A DNA stretch of 64,000 nucleotides from JASHUC01 sp035606175 (GCA_035606175.1 DATNFW010000052.1:29872-93871), one strand, 5' to 3'; positions 39,033-47,933 are shown, numbered from the stretch's first letter. Notes: generated by a model not told the origin, from the sequence alone. Numbers and translations: made by a program.

Positions 39033-39038
39033 TAGAAT
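39033..39038 (+). promoter_or_regulatory. Possible -10 box (TAGAAT) for the AMDase-like gene, leaderless candidate
   Basis: TAGAAT lies 7 nt before GTG 39046, just after the puuB stop (39024-39026). No Shine-Dalgarno sequence intervenes, and no good -35 is seen. The gene may also be read through from puuB. Confidence 0.35.
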
Positions 39039-39045
39039 CCGAGCC

Positions 39046-39822
39046 GTGAGCTCACGCCGTCAAGTTCTGAAGATCGCTCTGGCCGGTGCGGCGAGCACGG
39101 CGCTCGGCCGCTCGGCGACCCCGGTACTCGGGCTCATCCAGCCAGTCGAAGCATCCGTTCCGGCGGAAGCCGCCGCGCTCTACCCGAGGGGTGTGCGGTT
39201 TCAAGCGCTCAGCGTCGGGCTCAAGACGATGACGCCGGAGGGCTACGATCAGGTCCTCGAGCACATTGCCCCAACGGCCGAAGCGCTGGCCCGCGCAGGT
39301 GCCGATGCCATCGTGCTGATGGGCACCTCGCTCAGTTTCTATCGGGGCGCGAGCTTCAACGGCGAGCTTGCCCGGCGCATCCACGTCGCGAGCGGTCGGC
39401 CTGCGACCACCATGAGCACCGCAGTATGCGATGGGCTACGCGCATTTCGTGCCCGGCGGCTCGCGGTCGCCACCGCCTATGACGCCGACGTGAACCAACG
39501 CCTGCGAACCTTTCTGCACGAGGAAGGCTTCGATGTGCGGGTCATTCGGGGCCTGGGAGTCGAGAGGGTCGAAGATATCAAGAGCGTAACGCGTGCGGGC
39601 CTCATGAAATTCAGCACCGACGTATTCGAGTCTGCAGATCGCGCGGACGCGCTTCTGATCTCGTGCGGGGGGCTGCACACTCTCGATATGCTGGCGCCGC
39701 TCGAGCAACGCTGCGGAGTGCCGGTGGTCTCGAGCTTGCCGCATGCTCTGCGTGCGGGTGTGCGGCTCCTCGGCTTGAGCGGGCGCGCCAAGGGGTACGG
39801 GCGCTTGTTTGCAATGAGCTGA
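39046..39822 (+). CDS. Arylmalonate decarboxylase homologue with twin-arginine-like leader
   Basis: A 258-residue Asp/Glu-racemase-superfamily protein starting at GTG. From residue about 28 it follows Bordetella arylmalonate decarboxylase (recalled sequence) closely: GLIQPVEASVPAEAAALYP, TPEGYD, MGTSLSFYRG, TTMSTAV, ATAY and ISCGGLHTLD. With a constant offset of 19, Gly93, Thr94, Ser95, Tyr145, Cys207 and Gly208 match Gly74, Thr75, Ser76, Tyr126, Cys188 and Gly189 of that enzyme, including the single catalytic Cys. The N-terminal SSRRQVLKIALAGAASTALG looks like a Tat signal, which the known enzyme lacks. It sits 19 bp after puuB. Decarboxylation of a substituted malonate is the expected chemistry; the substrate is unknown. 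Confidence 0.88.
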   Translation: MSSRRQVLKIALAGAASTALGRSATPVLGLIQPVEASVPAEAAALYPRGVRFQALSVGLKTMTPEGYDQVLEHIAPTAEALARAGADAIVLMGTSLSFYRGASFNGELARRIHVASGRPATTMSTAVCDGLRAFRARRLAVATAYDADVNQRLRTFLHEEGFDVRVIRGLGVERVEDIKSVTRAGLMKFSTDVFESADRADALLISCGGLHTLDMLAPLEQRCGVPVVSSLPHALRAGVRLLGLSGRAKGYGRLFAMS

Positions 39823-39866
39823 ATGCCATGCTTTGCCATTGCCTGGCCGTATGCGGAGCCACCGCG

Positions 39867-39965
39867 ATGATACTGACGAGGCTGACCGCACTGGCCGCGG
39901 TTGTCGCGACCACGATCACCGCAACAACGATCACCGGCTGCACGCAGCTCAACTCACGCGAGTAG
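39867..39965 (+). CDS. Possible 32-residue lipoprotein (entericidin-like size)
   Basis: The frame reads a hydrophobic leader after Arg5 and then TITGC, a perfect lipobox with Cys25, ending TQLNSRE. That is a complete small-lipoprotein architecture in 32 residues. There is no good ribosome site, and only the lipobox supports it. It lies 44 bp downstream of the AMDase-like gene and converges on the methyltransferase gene. Confidence 0.3.
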   Translation: MILTRLTALAAVVATTITATTITGCTQLNSRE

Positions 39966-39970
39966 CGCTC

Positions 39971-40558
39971 TCAGTAAATGAGCGGAATCAGCCGCCGCGT
40001 GCGCGCGATGTAGTCGAGATATGAGGGCCCGAGCTCGTGCAAGAGCTCGGTTTCCTCCACGTGCATCCGATAGAGCAGTGCGGCCGCGACCGGCAGGACC
40101 AGAACGGCGGCCGTGAGCACGTTGCCGAAGCAGAGCCCTGCACCCAGGTGCACCAGCAAAATAGCCGTGCAGGAGGGATGTCGCACGAACCGGTAAGGAC
40201 CCGTGTCGATCAAAAGGCGATCCGCTGCGGAGACCTTCACGGTCGACAGCCGGCCGAGCGTCGCAATCGACCACCAGCGCAGCAGCTGCCCGGAGGCCAT
40301 GAGGAGCAATCCCGAATCGAAAATGCGCGCGCTGCCGAAGGATGCGTGCGGCACCCGGATCAGTGCGACACCGGCCCACCAGGAGATCGGGAACACGATC
40401 GAGACCAGGCGCAGCGAGCCGCGGTGATTCGTGCGATCCATACCTCGCGCACGCGCTCGACTCGCGATGACCGCCTCCGAGCCCCAGAAGGCGATGATCA
40501 GAACGGCGAACGCAATCTGCGCTTGCGGGCTCGCAACACTGAACAGATACGTTGGCAC
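39971..40558 (-). CDS. Isoprenylcysteine carboxyl methyltransferase-family membrane protein
   Basis: A 195-residue integral membrane protein with about four to five helices and the ICMT/NnrU-like C-terminal block GPYRFVRHPSCTAILL followed by RMHVEETELLHELGPSYLDYIART. The block binds S-adenosylmethionine in this superfamily. In bacteria the substrates are mostly unknown (isoprenoid or lipid methylation). GTG 40558 was chosen because the membrane region starts just after it; the frame is open upstream to 40684. It is 43 bp downstream of the SnoaL-like gene. Confidence 0.82.
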   Translation of the reverse strand: MPTYLFSVASPQAQIAFAVLIIAFWGSEAVIASRARARGMDRTNHRGSLRLVSIVFPISWWAGVALIRVPHASFGSARIFDSGLLLMASGQLLRWWSIATLGRLSTVKVSAADRLLIDTGPYRFVRHPSCTAILLVHLGAGLCFGNVLTAAVLVLPVAAALLYRMHVEETELLHELGPSYLDYIARTRRLIPLIY

Positions 40559-40601
40559 GCTCTGCAACCCTCGGTCCGGCGAGCGGCAGCCGAGCGCGGT
40601 C

Positions 40602-41216
40602 TCAAGATTTCCGCAGCACCCAGAAATTGGCTCCGCGTTCCGCCTCGAGCTTGCGCAGCTGCTCGCGGTGGATCTCCCGCACACGCGCCGGCGTGATCGC
40701 CTCAGAGGGGTCGACTTCCTCGATCCTCAGACTCGTCTTGTCCTCGTACAGGTGCTCGCCCACGAGCCGGGCGCGCTCGTCGTACGGCCAGATGAACGCC
40801 TGGCGACTGTACACGTGGTAGAGCCGATCGGCCCGCTCTACCTGATAGCCGATGGCCCGCAGATCGGCGCCGGATGCGAGCTGGTGGAACGTGATCTCAT
40901 CGCAGACTCCCCAGTCAGCGACCGCGAGGCAATCGTCGGAGTGCCACAACACCGCCTCCCCGACACTATTGTAGAAAGCGCGTACGCCGTCCTTGCCCTC
41001 GATCACCGCGGGATTCGCGCCCCAGCTCACTCGGTACACGGGGTGGTCCACGATCATGTCCGGCGCGAGAATCCTGTCGTAGTCTCCGGATCCTTCGAGA
41101 TGAACGTGACGCCAAAAATTGAGGAGGATCGCCCGATGCAGAGGATCGGTCGTCCTTGCCAGAAGCTTTGCAGTGGGCTCCATGCACTCGTACACGGCCT
41201 TCTCGAATCGGTTCAT
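40602..41216 (-). CDS. SnoaL/NTF2-like cytosolic protein
   Basis: A 204-residue protein starting at ATG 41216, with GAGGGG about 10 nt upstream. It contains a SnoaL-like layout: LLNFWRHVHLEGSGDYDRIL, DMIVDHPVYRV, GVRAFYNSVGE and later beta strands (EHLYEDKTSLRIEEV). No signal peptide is present, unlike the other NTF2-like proteins here. Reaction unknown; polyketide-cyclase-like or scavenging roles are possible. It is co-directional with the methyltransferase gene downstream. Confidence 0.75.
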   Translation of the reverse strand: MNRFEKAVYECMEPTAKLLARTTDPLHRAILLNFWRHVHLEGSGDYDRILAPDMIVDHPVYRVSWGANPAVIEGKDGVRAFYNSVGEAVLWHSDDCLAVADWGVCDEITFHQLASGADLRAIGYQVERADRLYHVYSRQAFIWPYDERARLVGEHLYEDKTSLRIEEVDPSEAITPARVREIHREQLRKLEAERGANFWVLRKS

Positions 41217-41287
41217 GGTATTCCCCTCGCCGTACGCTCCGGATGCAGAATATAGCGGACCCGTGGTCGATAATCTCACCGGCACGA

Positions 41288-41878
41288 ATGACTGGGCGCC
41301 GCGAGAAACCAGTTTGGACCGATGCTCCTCCCGGGCTACGGCCGCTTCGTGCGCTGAGCGGCGCGGATATCCGCGGCCGCCTCGCGACGGCTCTGGCGGC
41401 CGCAGACGGCGCGGGCGGCGCGCACTGCATCCACGAGCTCTGGATGCGACGTGAGCTCGGTGCGGACATCGACTCGGAGCTCGAGCGCCTGTGGAAGGCC
41501 GCGGCTCGCTCGATACCCGAGTGGCTGCCGATGAGGCACATCGAGTGGCTGCCGGTCGCGTACGAAGTCGCCGGCGGATTCGAGGCGCGGCGCAAGGGAC
41601 GAGCGAACATCTATCTGGTGCTGCTCGACTACCGCGATCGCCGCGGCGGCCCCCACGGCATCTACGTGGGGATGAGCGAATACACGCCCGCCGAGCGATT
41701 CGATCAGCACAAGGCGGGCATCCGCGCCGCCGGCAGTGTGCTCAAACGTGGACTCGAAGTGCTTACCGGTCCGACGCTGCATTTGCAGCGCATCTCCCGG
41801 GCTGAGGCCGAGAGGATCGAGGAGGAGCTTGCAGTTCGATTGAGCGACGCCGGCCTGCTGGTGCAGGGAGGACATTAG
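41288..41878 (+). CDS. GIY-YIG-like nuclease-fold protein
   Basis: A 196-residue protein. Its C-terminal half resembles a degenerate GIY-YIG domain: ANIYLVLLDYRDRRGG, then HGIYVGMSEYTPAERFDQHKAG, with the Arg of PAERF and a Glu in ERIEEELAV in positions expected for catalysis. The N-terminal 90 residues are helical and unrecognised. GATAAT lies 13 nt before ATG 41288. The last 4 bp overlap the convergent gene at 41875. Nuclease activity is uncertain. Confidence 0.65.
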   Translation: MTGRREKPVWTDAPPGLRPLRALSGADIRGRLATALAAADGAGGAHCIHELWMRRELGADIDSELERLWKAAARSIPEWLPMRHIEWLPVAYEVAGGFEARRKGRANIYLVLLDYRDRRGGPHGIYVGMSEYTPAERFDQHKAGIRAAGSVLKRGLEVLTGPTLHLQRISRAEAERIEEELAVRLSDAGLLVQGGH

Positions 41879-42282
41879 AACTTCACGGTCAGTCCCAGGC
41901 GCGCGTTGTCATCGATGACGAGCGCGTTGACCGATATGGTCGCGGCCTCGAACGTGTGCACCATCCACGGTCTTCCATAGTGCACGAGCAGGTCCGTGAT
42001 CAGAAAGTGCATCACCGCCTCGGCGCCCATGTACGCGTAGATGCGCGGCTCGGAAGGATAATGGCCGATCGCCCAAGCGCATCCGCCCTGAGAGATCCCC
42101 ATCTCCTGGATATTGTCATGGTGGTGAATGTCGAGAGTCTGACCGAGATCGATCAGATGTATCGCCTGAAACAGGCTCTCTTCCGCGATCTCGGGCGGGC
42201 TCCAAGCCCCCGCTCTGGCCGGTGTGACGAGGATCACGCTCGCAAGGCACGCAAGCGCCCTCGCAACATGACGGTACGTCAC
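41875..42282 (-). CDS. Secreted/membrane protein of unknown function
   Basis: A 135-residue protein starting at GTG 42282, with the strong site GGGGGG about 6 nt upstream. It has a signal peptide ending TPARA, then HHHDNIQEMG, and a hydrophobic stretch (AEAVMHFLITDLLVHYG) and ends LGLTVKF. I do not recognise the family. It follows no close operon partner; rlmKL lies downstream on the same strand 1.0 kb away in the other order, starting at 44576 and ending 47 bp upstream of this start. Confidence 0.65.
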   Translation of the reverse strand: MTYRHVARALACLASVILVTPARAGAWSPPEIAEESLFQAIHLIDLGQTLDIHHHDNIQEMGISQGGCAWAIGHYPSEPRIYAYMGAEAVMHFLITDLLVHYGRPWMVHTFEAATISVNALVIDDNARLGLTVKF

Positions 42283-42329
42283 GTTCGCCCCCCTGATGAA
42301 TGCCGCGATTATGGCGGCGGGGGCGAGGC

Positions 42330-44576
42330 TCAGCCGTGACGTGATCGACGCGGCGCCAAACGCAGCTCGTACGCGCGATGAATCCGTGGATTGCGGCTGA
42401 AATCCTCTGGAATCGTCGCAGCCGAGATGTCCTCGAGCGCGTAAAGCTCTCCGACGGATTCGGCCACGCGAAAGCGCTGAGCGTTGGTTGAAAACAGGAT
42501 GAGCCCGCCGGGCGCCAGCACCCGAGCACAGGCTGCAAGCAGCTCCGGATGGTCCCGCACGATGTCGAGCACGCCCTGCATGCGCTTGGAGTTCGAAAAG
42601 GTCGGTGGGTTGAGAAAGATCAAATCGAACTGCTCTCGAGAGGGATCGAGGCCCTCGAGCCACTCCCTGCAATCCGCCTGGACGAGCGCGTGCCGGGACC
42701 CTGCGAGTCCATTGAGTGCGAGATTGCGCCGCGCCCACTCGAGGTAGGTGCGCGACAGATCGACGGATGTCGTAGACGTTGCACCGCCCGCCGCCGCATA
42801 GACGGTCGCAGTCCCGGTGTATGCGAACAGATTCAGGAATCGTGCGCCCGATGCGGCGGCACGTAGTCTCGCTCGAATCGAGCGGTGATCGAGGAACAGC
42901 CCGGTGTCGAGGTATTCGTCGAAGTTCACCTCGAACTTCAATCCACCCTCGGCAACGATGTGAGAGCGGCCTCGCTCATCGAGCCGCACGTACTGCTCCC
43001 CGCGCCTGGTGCGGCGCCGCGTCCGCACTCGAATGCGCTCGGGTGCAATGCCTGTCGACTCAGGCAGCGTCGCGAGCACCTCCCCGCGGCGACGCCGGAC
43101 GGCTTCGGGCTCGATCTCGGAGGGCGCGGCATACTCCTGCACGTAAAGCCAAATTGCTCCCGTCCCAACCTCCTCGTAACGATCGATCGCGAAAGCGTAT
43201 TCCGGCATGTCCGCATCGTAGAGCCGGTAGCACGACACGCCGGACCGCTCCGCCCAGGGACGGAGCCGCTTGAAGTTCTTCGCCATCCGGTTCTCGAACA
43301 TGCGAGCGCCCGGTCCGGCGCTCGCAGCCGCACGAGGCTTCGCGAGGCGCCCGGGCTCCCGCAGGCTCTCCGGCGCCACGTGCATTCGCAGCAGTCGGCA
43401 CTCGATCGGGCCGTTCCACAAGGTGTGCGTGCGATGCGCGCGAATCCCGAGCTCTCTGCCGAGCTCGGGAGCGCCGGTCAGCACCGCCGCGTCCCAACCC
43501 TCGAACCACTCTCTCAATACGGCACCGAGCTCGCGATGCACCGCCCGCGCCGCCTCTCGATCCTCGAGCCGCACGCCGTACGGCGGATTCGTCGCGAGAA
43601 GGCCCGCCGCGGGAGGATGCGCGGATGCGGCATCGGCGGGGTGGACGGCCCTGAGCGGCCTCGCCTGCGAAAGCGGCCCGGTCTCGAGCTGCACGAATTC
43701 CTCAACGCCCGCGCGCTCCGCGTTGTGCCGCGCAGTTTGAACGGCGCGTAGATCGCGATCCGAGCCGCGCACGATGAGATCTTTCGCCGCCGCGCGCCCG
43801 AGCCGCGCCCGCTCTTCCGCTTCGCGCCGGACAGCGTCCCAAAGCACCGCGTCGTGACCGCTCCAGCCGAGGAATCCAAAGTAGTCCCGTCCCAAGCCCG
43901 GTGCGATGTCGGCCGCGATCATCGCTGCCTCGATGACGAGCGTGCCCGAGCCGCAGAGCGGATCGAGAAACTCGGCGCACCGCGCCGCAAGCTCGCGCCA
44001 GCCTGCGCGCAACAGCATGCCGGCCGCGACGTTCTCTTTGAGGGGGGCCTCCCCTGCGCCGGCTCGATAGCCCCTCCGGTGCAGGCTCTCGCCCGAAAGA
44101 TCGATGGATAGCGCGATCTGCGTACCCCGTGCATGCGCGTGAAGCCGGACGCTCGGGCGCTCGGGCCGCACGTCGGGTCGCACCCCCGTCGCTTCGCGCA
44201 ACCGATCGCACACGGCGTCCTTCAGTTTCAGCGCCCCGAAATGCGTGTGCGTGATCGACGGATGCCGACCGCTGAAGTCGCACGCGAGCGTCGCATCGGG
44301 GCCGATGTGGCCCGTCCAGTCGAGCGCGCGAGTCGCACTGTAGAGCTCATTCGCGTCGCGGGCTTCGAAGCGTGCGATCTCGAGCAGGACACGATTTGCG
44401 ATCCGCGATCCGAGGCAGGCGCGATAAGCGAACTCGAGGGAGCCCACGCAGCCGGCACCGTTCGAGCGCTCGCGCACCTGCAACGCGCCGAACGATTCGA
44501 GCTCTGCGGCGAGCAGGTCGGCAAGCCCGCGCGGACAGCTCACCGTGAATGTCGATACCTCAGGGCTCGAGGACAC
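42330..44576 (-). CDS. rlmL: Bifunctional 23S rRNA methyltransferase RlmKL
   Basis: A 748-residue fusion that makes m2G2445 (RlmL half) and m7G2069 (RlmK half) in 23S rRNA. The THUMP region covers about 50-160, with the RlmL NPPYGVRLED motif near 325. The RlmK half has the DRGRSHIVAEGGLKFEVNFDEYLDTGLFLDHR segment, NLFAYTGTATVYAA and NPPTFSNSKRM. It starts at GTG 44576 and overlaps the upstream nuclease gene by 17 bp. The fusion form is characteristic of Gammaproteobacteria. Confidence 0.95.
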   Translation of the reverse strand: MSSSPEVSTFTVSCPRGLADLLAAELESFGALQVRERSNGAGCVGSLEFAYRACLGSRIANRVLLEIARFEARDANELYSATRALDWTGHIGPDATLACDFSGRHPSITHTHFGALKLKDAVCDRLREATGVRPDVRPERPSVRLHAHARGTQIALSIDLSGESLHRRGYRAGAGEAPLKENVAAGMLLRAGWRELAARCAEFLDPLCGSGTLVIEAAMIAADIAPGLGRDYFGFLGWSGHDAVLWDAVRREAEERARLGRAAAKDLIVRGSDRDLRAVQTARHNAERAGVEEFVQLETGPLSQARPLRAVHPADAASAHPPAAGLLATNPPYGVRLEDREAARAVHRELGAVLREWFEGWDAAVLTGAPELGRELGIRAHRTHTLWNGPIECRLLRMHVAPESLREPGRLAKPRAAASAGPGARMFENRMAKNFKRLRPWAERSGVSCYRLYDADMPEYAFAIDRYEEVGTGAIWLYVQEYAAPSEIEPEAVRRRRGEVLATLPESTGIAPERIRVRTRRRTRRGEQYVRLDERGRSHIVAEGGLKFEVNFDEYLDTGLFLDHRSIRARLRAAASGARFLNLFAYTGTATVYAAAGGATSTTSVDLSRTYLEWARRNLALNGLAGSRHALVQADCREWLEGLDPSREQFDLIFLNPPTFSNSKRMQGVLDIVRDHPELLAACARVLAPGGLILFSTNAQRFRVAESVGELYALEDISAATIPEDFSRNPRIHRAYELRLAPRRSRHG

Positions 44577-46065
44577 GGCGCAACTCGATCGCCTCGCCGA
44601 GTTCCTCCTTGCCGCTCGCGACGGCGCGGGCCGCGTCGTCCGGCACCCTGCCCGGCGCGCTGCCCAGCCTCACCCAATTGAGGGGCCGTGCGCGACGCAT
44701 CTGCCGGCAGAGTATCCGGTACACATCGAGGTCGAACGGTGCCCGCCTCGCGACGCCGATGCCTTCCAGATCGCCGAGCTCCTCGTCACTCGCGATCGTC
44801 GCGAGGTGTCGCCAGTCGTCGAACACGTGCAGTTGCGTCCGCCCGCCCGATCCTCTCTCGCGCACTGCGGCGGGCCCCTCGAACGGCCACGGCCGCAATC
44901 GCGCGGCGGCGAATGCGATCTGCAAACGCATGGCATGCCGGCGCAAAGGCTCAAGACCGACGCAGGCCCCGGCGCACCGCCCGAGCTGACGGGCGAAGCA
45001 GGAGCCTGGGCCCGTCTCGAGGCCGAGCGCCTTCAGACACAGCTGCTCCTCGCGGGCAAGCGCCTCGAGCGCGCGCCGCGCCGCGGCTGCGGTGCGATAC
45101 AAGCCGAAGCAATCCGCCGCACTCTCGAACGACAGCGGCACCTGGCCGAGTGGGGCGAGCTCCGGGGCTGCTCCATCACTTGCGATCACCCACGTCCACA
45201 CTTCGCGTGCGCCGCGCAGCTGCCGGTTGTACAGCGGTCTCATCTCGCGTATTTGACGCGCCTCGGCGAGCAGCGCCCCGAGCTCGCCTGCGGTCTCGAT
45301 CCAATCGACGCTGCGCGTTTCGGCGGCGAGGCGCTGCTCGCGCCCATCGCGCACCGACGCATGCCAGTGCTGGAACACACGCTCGCGGATGTTGCCCGCC
45401 TTGCCGACGTAGAGCAGCGCGCCCTCCTCCCCGTAGAAGCGATAGATTCCCGGGAGCTCCGGCAGCTCATCGGCGAGCGTCGGCGGCAGATGGGCGGGGA
45501 CGGCCCGAGCGTTGACGATCTCCTCGAGAGCGTGGTCGATCGCCTCACGCGCATGCCGCGCCGGAAGGGCCCGCCAGAGCTGCCACAGCGCCTGCGCATC
45601 GGGCAGCGCCCGATGCCGTCTGTCGCAGGCGAGCCCGTACCGCTCGATCACCGCATCGAGATGATGTTCGCGCGCCTCGCGATCGAGCCGGCGCGAGAGC
45701 CTCACCGTGCAGATGACGCGCGAGGAGAGCTTGCGGCCGATTCGCCCGAGCTCGCGGCGCAGGAATCCGTGATCGAAACGCGCGTTGTGCGCAATGAAGA
45801 CGCGCCCCTCGAGATGCGCGAGCACCTCGTCCGCGATGTCCTCGAAAAAAGGCGCATCGCGCACCATCTCGTCCGTGATGCCGGTGAACTGCTGGATCAT
45901 CCGCGGAATGGGAGTCGCGGGATTGATGAGCGTCGTCCATTCGCGCTCGAGCGCGCCGCCTGCCGCGGCTACGAGCCCCACCTCGATGATGCGCGCGGAG
46001 GCGGGCGAGGCGCCCGTCGTCTCGAGGTCCACGAACACCACCGGTTCGTCGTACAGCGCGCCCAT
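44560..46065 (-). CDS. DnaQ-like exonuclease fused to a UvrC/Cho-type GIY-YIG nuclease
   Basis: A 501-residue two-domain protein. Residues 1-170 form a DEDDh 3'-5' exonuclease (FVDLETTG with Asp13 and Glu15, HNARFDHGFL, HRALPDAQAL). Residues about 205-300 are a GIY-YIG domain (ELPGIYRFYGEEGALLYVGKAGNIRERVFQHW), followed by a UvrC-like tail (GRCAGAC). This arrangement is known for putative repair nucleases related to Cho. ATG 46065 fits the family start and lies 10 nt after TAAAAT (a -10-like box); ATG 46077 is the alternative. It is divergent from the aminotransferase gene. Confidence 0.88.
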   Translation of the reverse strand: MGALYDEPVVFVDLETTGASPASARIIEVGLVAAAGGALEREWTTLINPATPIPRMIQQFTGITDEMVRDAPFFEDIADEVLAHLEGRVFIAHNARFDHGFLRRELGRIGRKLSSRVICTVRLSRRLDREAREHHLDAVIERYGLACDRRHRALPDAQALWQLWRALPARHAREAIDHALEEIVNARAVPAHLPPTLADELPELPGIYRFYGEEGALLYVGKAGNIRERVFQHWHASVRDGREQRLAAETRSVDWIETAGELGALLAEARQIREMRPLYNRQLRGAREVWTWVIASDGAAPELAPLGQVPLSFESAADCFGLYRTAAAARRALEALAREEQLCLKALGLETGPGSCFARQLGRCAGACVGLEPLRRHAMRLQIAFAAARLRPWPFEGPAAVRERGSGGRTQLHVFDDWRHLATIASDEELGDLEGIGVARRAPFDLDVYRILCRQMRRARPLNWVRLGSAPGRVPDDAARAVASGKEELGEAIELRRVLEP

Positions 46066-46148
46066 TGCGAGGGGCATTTTAGCGGGAGAGACGACGCTAC
46101 TCGTGTATGATTCAGGCCCCCTTTTAGGCCCTTCTTCGAGCCCGAACC

Positions 46149-47459
46149 ATGTCGAACACGCCATCCCTCGAAGCCTTCTGGATGCCTTTCACCGCGAACC
46201 GCCAGTTCAAGGCCAAGCCGCGTATCCTCGCGCGGGCATCCGGGATGCACTACTACACCTCCGATGGGCGACAGATACTGGATGCGGTAGCGGGCCTGTG
46301 GTGCGTCAATGCCGGCCACGGCCGGCCGGAGATTCGCGACGCGGTCGCGCATCAGCTCGAGACGCTCGATTACGCACCGCCGTTTCAAATGGGACATCCG
46401 GGTGCGTTCGAGCTTGCCGAGCGCATCCGTGAGATCGCGCCCGCCGGCCTCGATCACGTGTTCTTCGTGAATTCGGGCTCCGAGGCGGTCGACACCGCGC
46501 TCAAGATCGCGATCGGCTATCACCGCGTCCGCGGCGAGGGCGCGCGCACGCGCCTCATCGGACGCGAGCGCGGCTACAACGGCGTCGGGTTCGGAGGAAT
46601 CTCGGTCGGCGGCATCGCGCCGAACCGCCGGATGTGGGCGGGCGCCCTGTTGCCCGGCGTGGACCATCTCCCCCATACGCACGACCTCGCCAGGAATGCC
46701 TTCTCACGCGGTCAGCCGGAGCACGGCGCAAATCTCGCGGACGAGCTCGAACGGATCGTCGCGTTGCACGATGCCTCGACGATCGCCGCCGTCATCGTCG
46801 AGCCGATTGCCGGCTCGACCGGCGTTCTGCTTCCTCCCCGCGGCTATCTCGAGCGGTTGCGCCAGATCTGCGACAAACACGGCATTCTGCTCATCTTCGA
46901 CGAAGTGATCACGGGCTTCGGCCGCACGGGCTCACCGTTCGCCTCGCAGGAGTTCGGCGTTACGCCCGATCTCATCACTTGCGCGAAGGGCCTCACGAAC
47001 GGCTGCGTGCCGATGGGCGGAGTCATCGTCAAGAAGTCCGTGCACGATGCCTTCATGCAAGGACCGGACGGCATCGAGCTCTTCCACGGGTACACCTACT
47101 CCGCGCATCCGGTCGCGTGCGCCGCAGGACTGGCGACGCTCGACATCTACGCGCGCGAGGGGCTGCTCACGCGCGCGAAATCGCTCTCGAAAGATTGGGA
47201 AGAGGCGGCGCACGGGCTGCGCGGGCTGCCGCACGTGATCGACGTGCGCAACTACGGACTGATCCTTGGCCTCGAGATGCAGCCGATCGCCGGCAAGCCG
47301 GGTGCCCGGGGGTTCGATGTGTTCGTGAAGTGCTTCGAGCGCGGCCTGCTCGTGCGGCAGACCGGAGACATCATCGCGCTCTCGCCGCCCCTCATCATCG
47401 AGCGGGCACAGATCGGTCAGATCTTCGAGACGCTGAGCGCGGTGCTGCGCGCCGCTTGA
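46149..47459 (+). CDS. Class III omega-aminotransferase (beta-alanine:pyruvate type)
   Basis: A 436-residue PLP enzyme of the omega-amino-acid transaminase family. WMPFTANRQFKAKPR, VNSGSEAVDTALKIA, FDEVITGFGRTG and the PLP Lys in TCAKGLTNG, followed by HGYTYSAHPVACAAG, match beta-alanine:pyruvate transaminases. It could also act on putrescine or GABA, which would complement the polyamine genes 7 kb away. TATGAT at 46106-46111 is a candidate -10. Confidence 0.9.
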   Translation: MSNTPSLEAFWMPFTANRQFKAKPRILARASGMHYYTSDGRQILDAVAGLWCVNAGHGRPEIRDAVAHQLETLDYAPPFQMGHPGAFELAERIREIAPAGLDHVFFVNSGSEAVDTALKIAIGYHRVRGEGARTRLIGRERGYNGVGFGGISVGGIAPNRRMWAGALLPGVDHLPHTHDLARNAFSRGQPEHGANLADELERIVALHDASTIAAVIVEPIAGSTGVLLPPRGYLERLRQICDKHGILLIFDEVITGFGRTGSPFASQEFGVTPDLITCAKGLTNGCVPMGGVIVKKSVHDAFMQGPDGIELFHGYTYSAHPVACAAGLATLDIYAREGLLTRAKSLSKDWEEAAHGLRGLPHVIDVRNYGLILGLEMQPIAGKPGARGFDVFVKCFERGLLVRQTGDIIALSPPLIIERAQIGQIFETLSAVLRAA

Positions 47460-47565
47460 GCGGCGCGCGATCGCCGAGTACGAGGCAGCCGCCGGTCCGC
47501 CCATGCGGGCCGACGACTTCGATTCGGTGCGATAACGCCGCGGGGCTCCGCGGCTTCGGTGCCTG

Positions 47566-47730
47566 TCAGTGGCCCGGATGGCCGAGCTGGTCGTTTTGTC
47601 GAAACGCGCGCATCCGTGCGACGACGTGCCAGACGACCATGCCGATCACGAGCGCCGTGATGCCGAAAGCGGCGAGCGTCGTGAATTCGAACCCGTGCGG
47701 TGCGGGCGCGTAGACGGTGATACTTTGCAT
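47566..47730 (-). CDS. Small single-pass membrane protein, 54 residues
   Basis: The frame begins MQSITVYAPAPHG, has one membrane helix (about residues 16-38, with TTLAAFGITALVIGMVVW) and a basic then polar C-terminus ending QLGHPGH. GGGAGAT lies about 9 nt upstream of ATG 47730. Composition, ribosome site and clean membrane topology support a real gene. No family recognised; it is downstream of ddl on the same strand. Confidence 0.6.
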   Translation of the reverse strand: MQSITVYAPAPHGFEFTTLAAFGITALVIGMVVWHVVARMRAFRQNDQLGHPGH

Positions 47731-47933
47731 AAGATCCAATCTCCCTGCGGCGGAAAAGAGCCCACTGCCGGGGTCGAACCTTCACACGATCTTCAGCTTG
47801 CCGGAAGCGCGGCGTGCGAGTTCTGCGAGCGCTTTCTCGTCATGAGCAATCGGTCGCAACGGTCCCTGCGCGCCCATCGGCAGCAGGGCTCCGCGAGTGC
47901 GACGTGCGTCACACTCGCGTGCGTCGGACGGGG

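Noticed and set aside
46077..46148. GGCCC repeats in the divergent region as a hairpin regulator
   Set aside because: The GGCCC copies are in direct, not inverted, orientation, so no hairpin forms.
47755..47800. tRNA-like GGTTCGA stretch on the minus strand after ddl
   Set aside because: The presumed T-arm has mismatched stem bases and no acceptor or anticodon arms can be folded around it.
47782..47877. 31-codon frame on the minus strand (MGAQGPLRPIAHDEKAL...)
   Set aside because: Composition looks protein-like but there is no well-placed ribosome site, and it may be a gene remnant; not enough to call.
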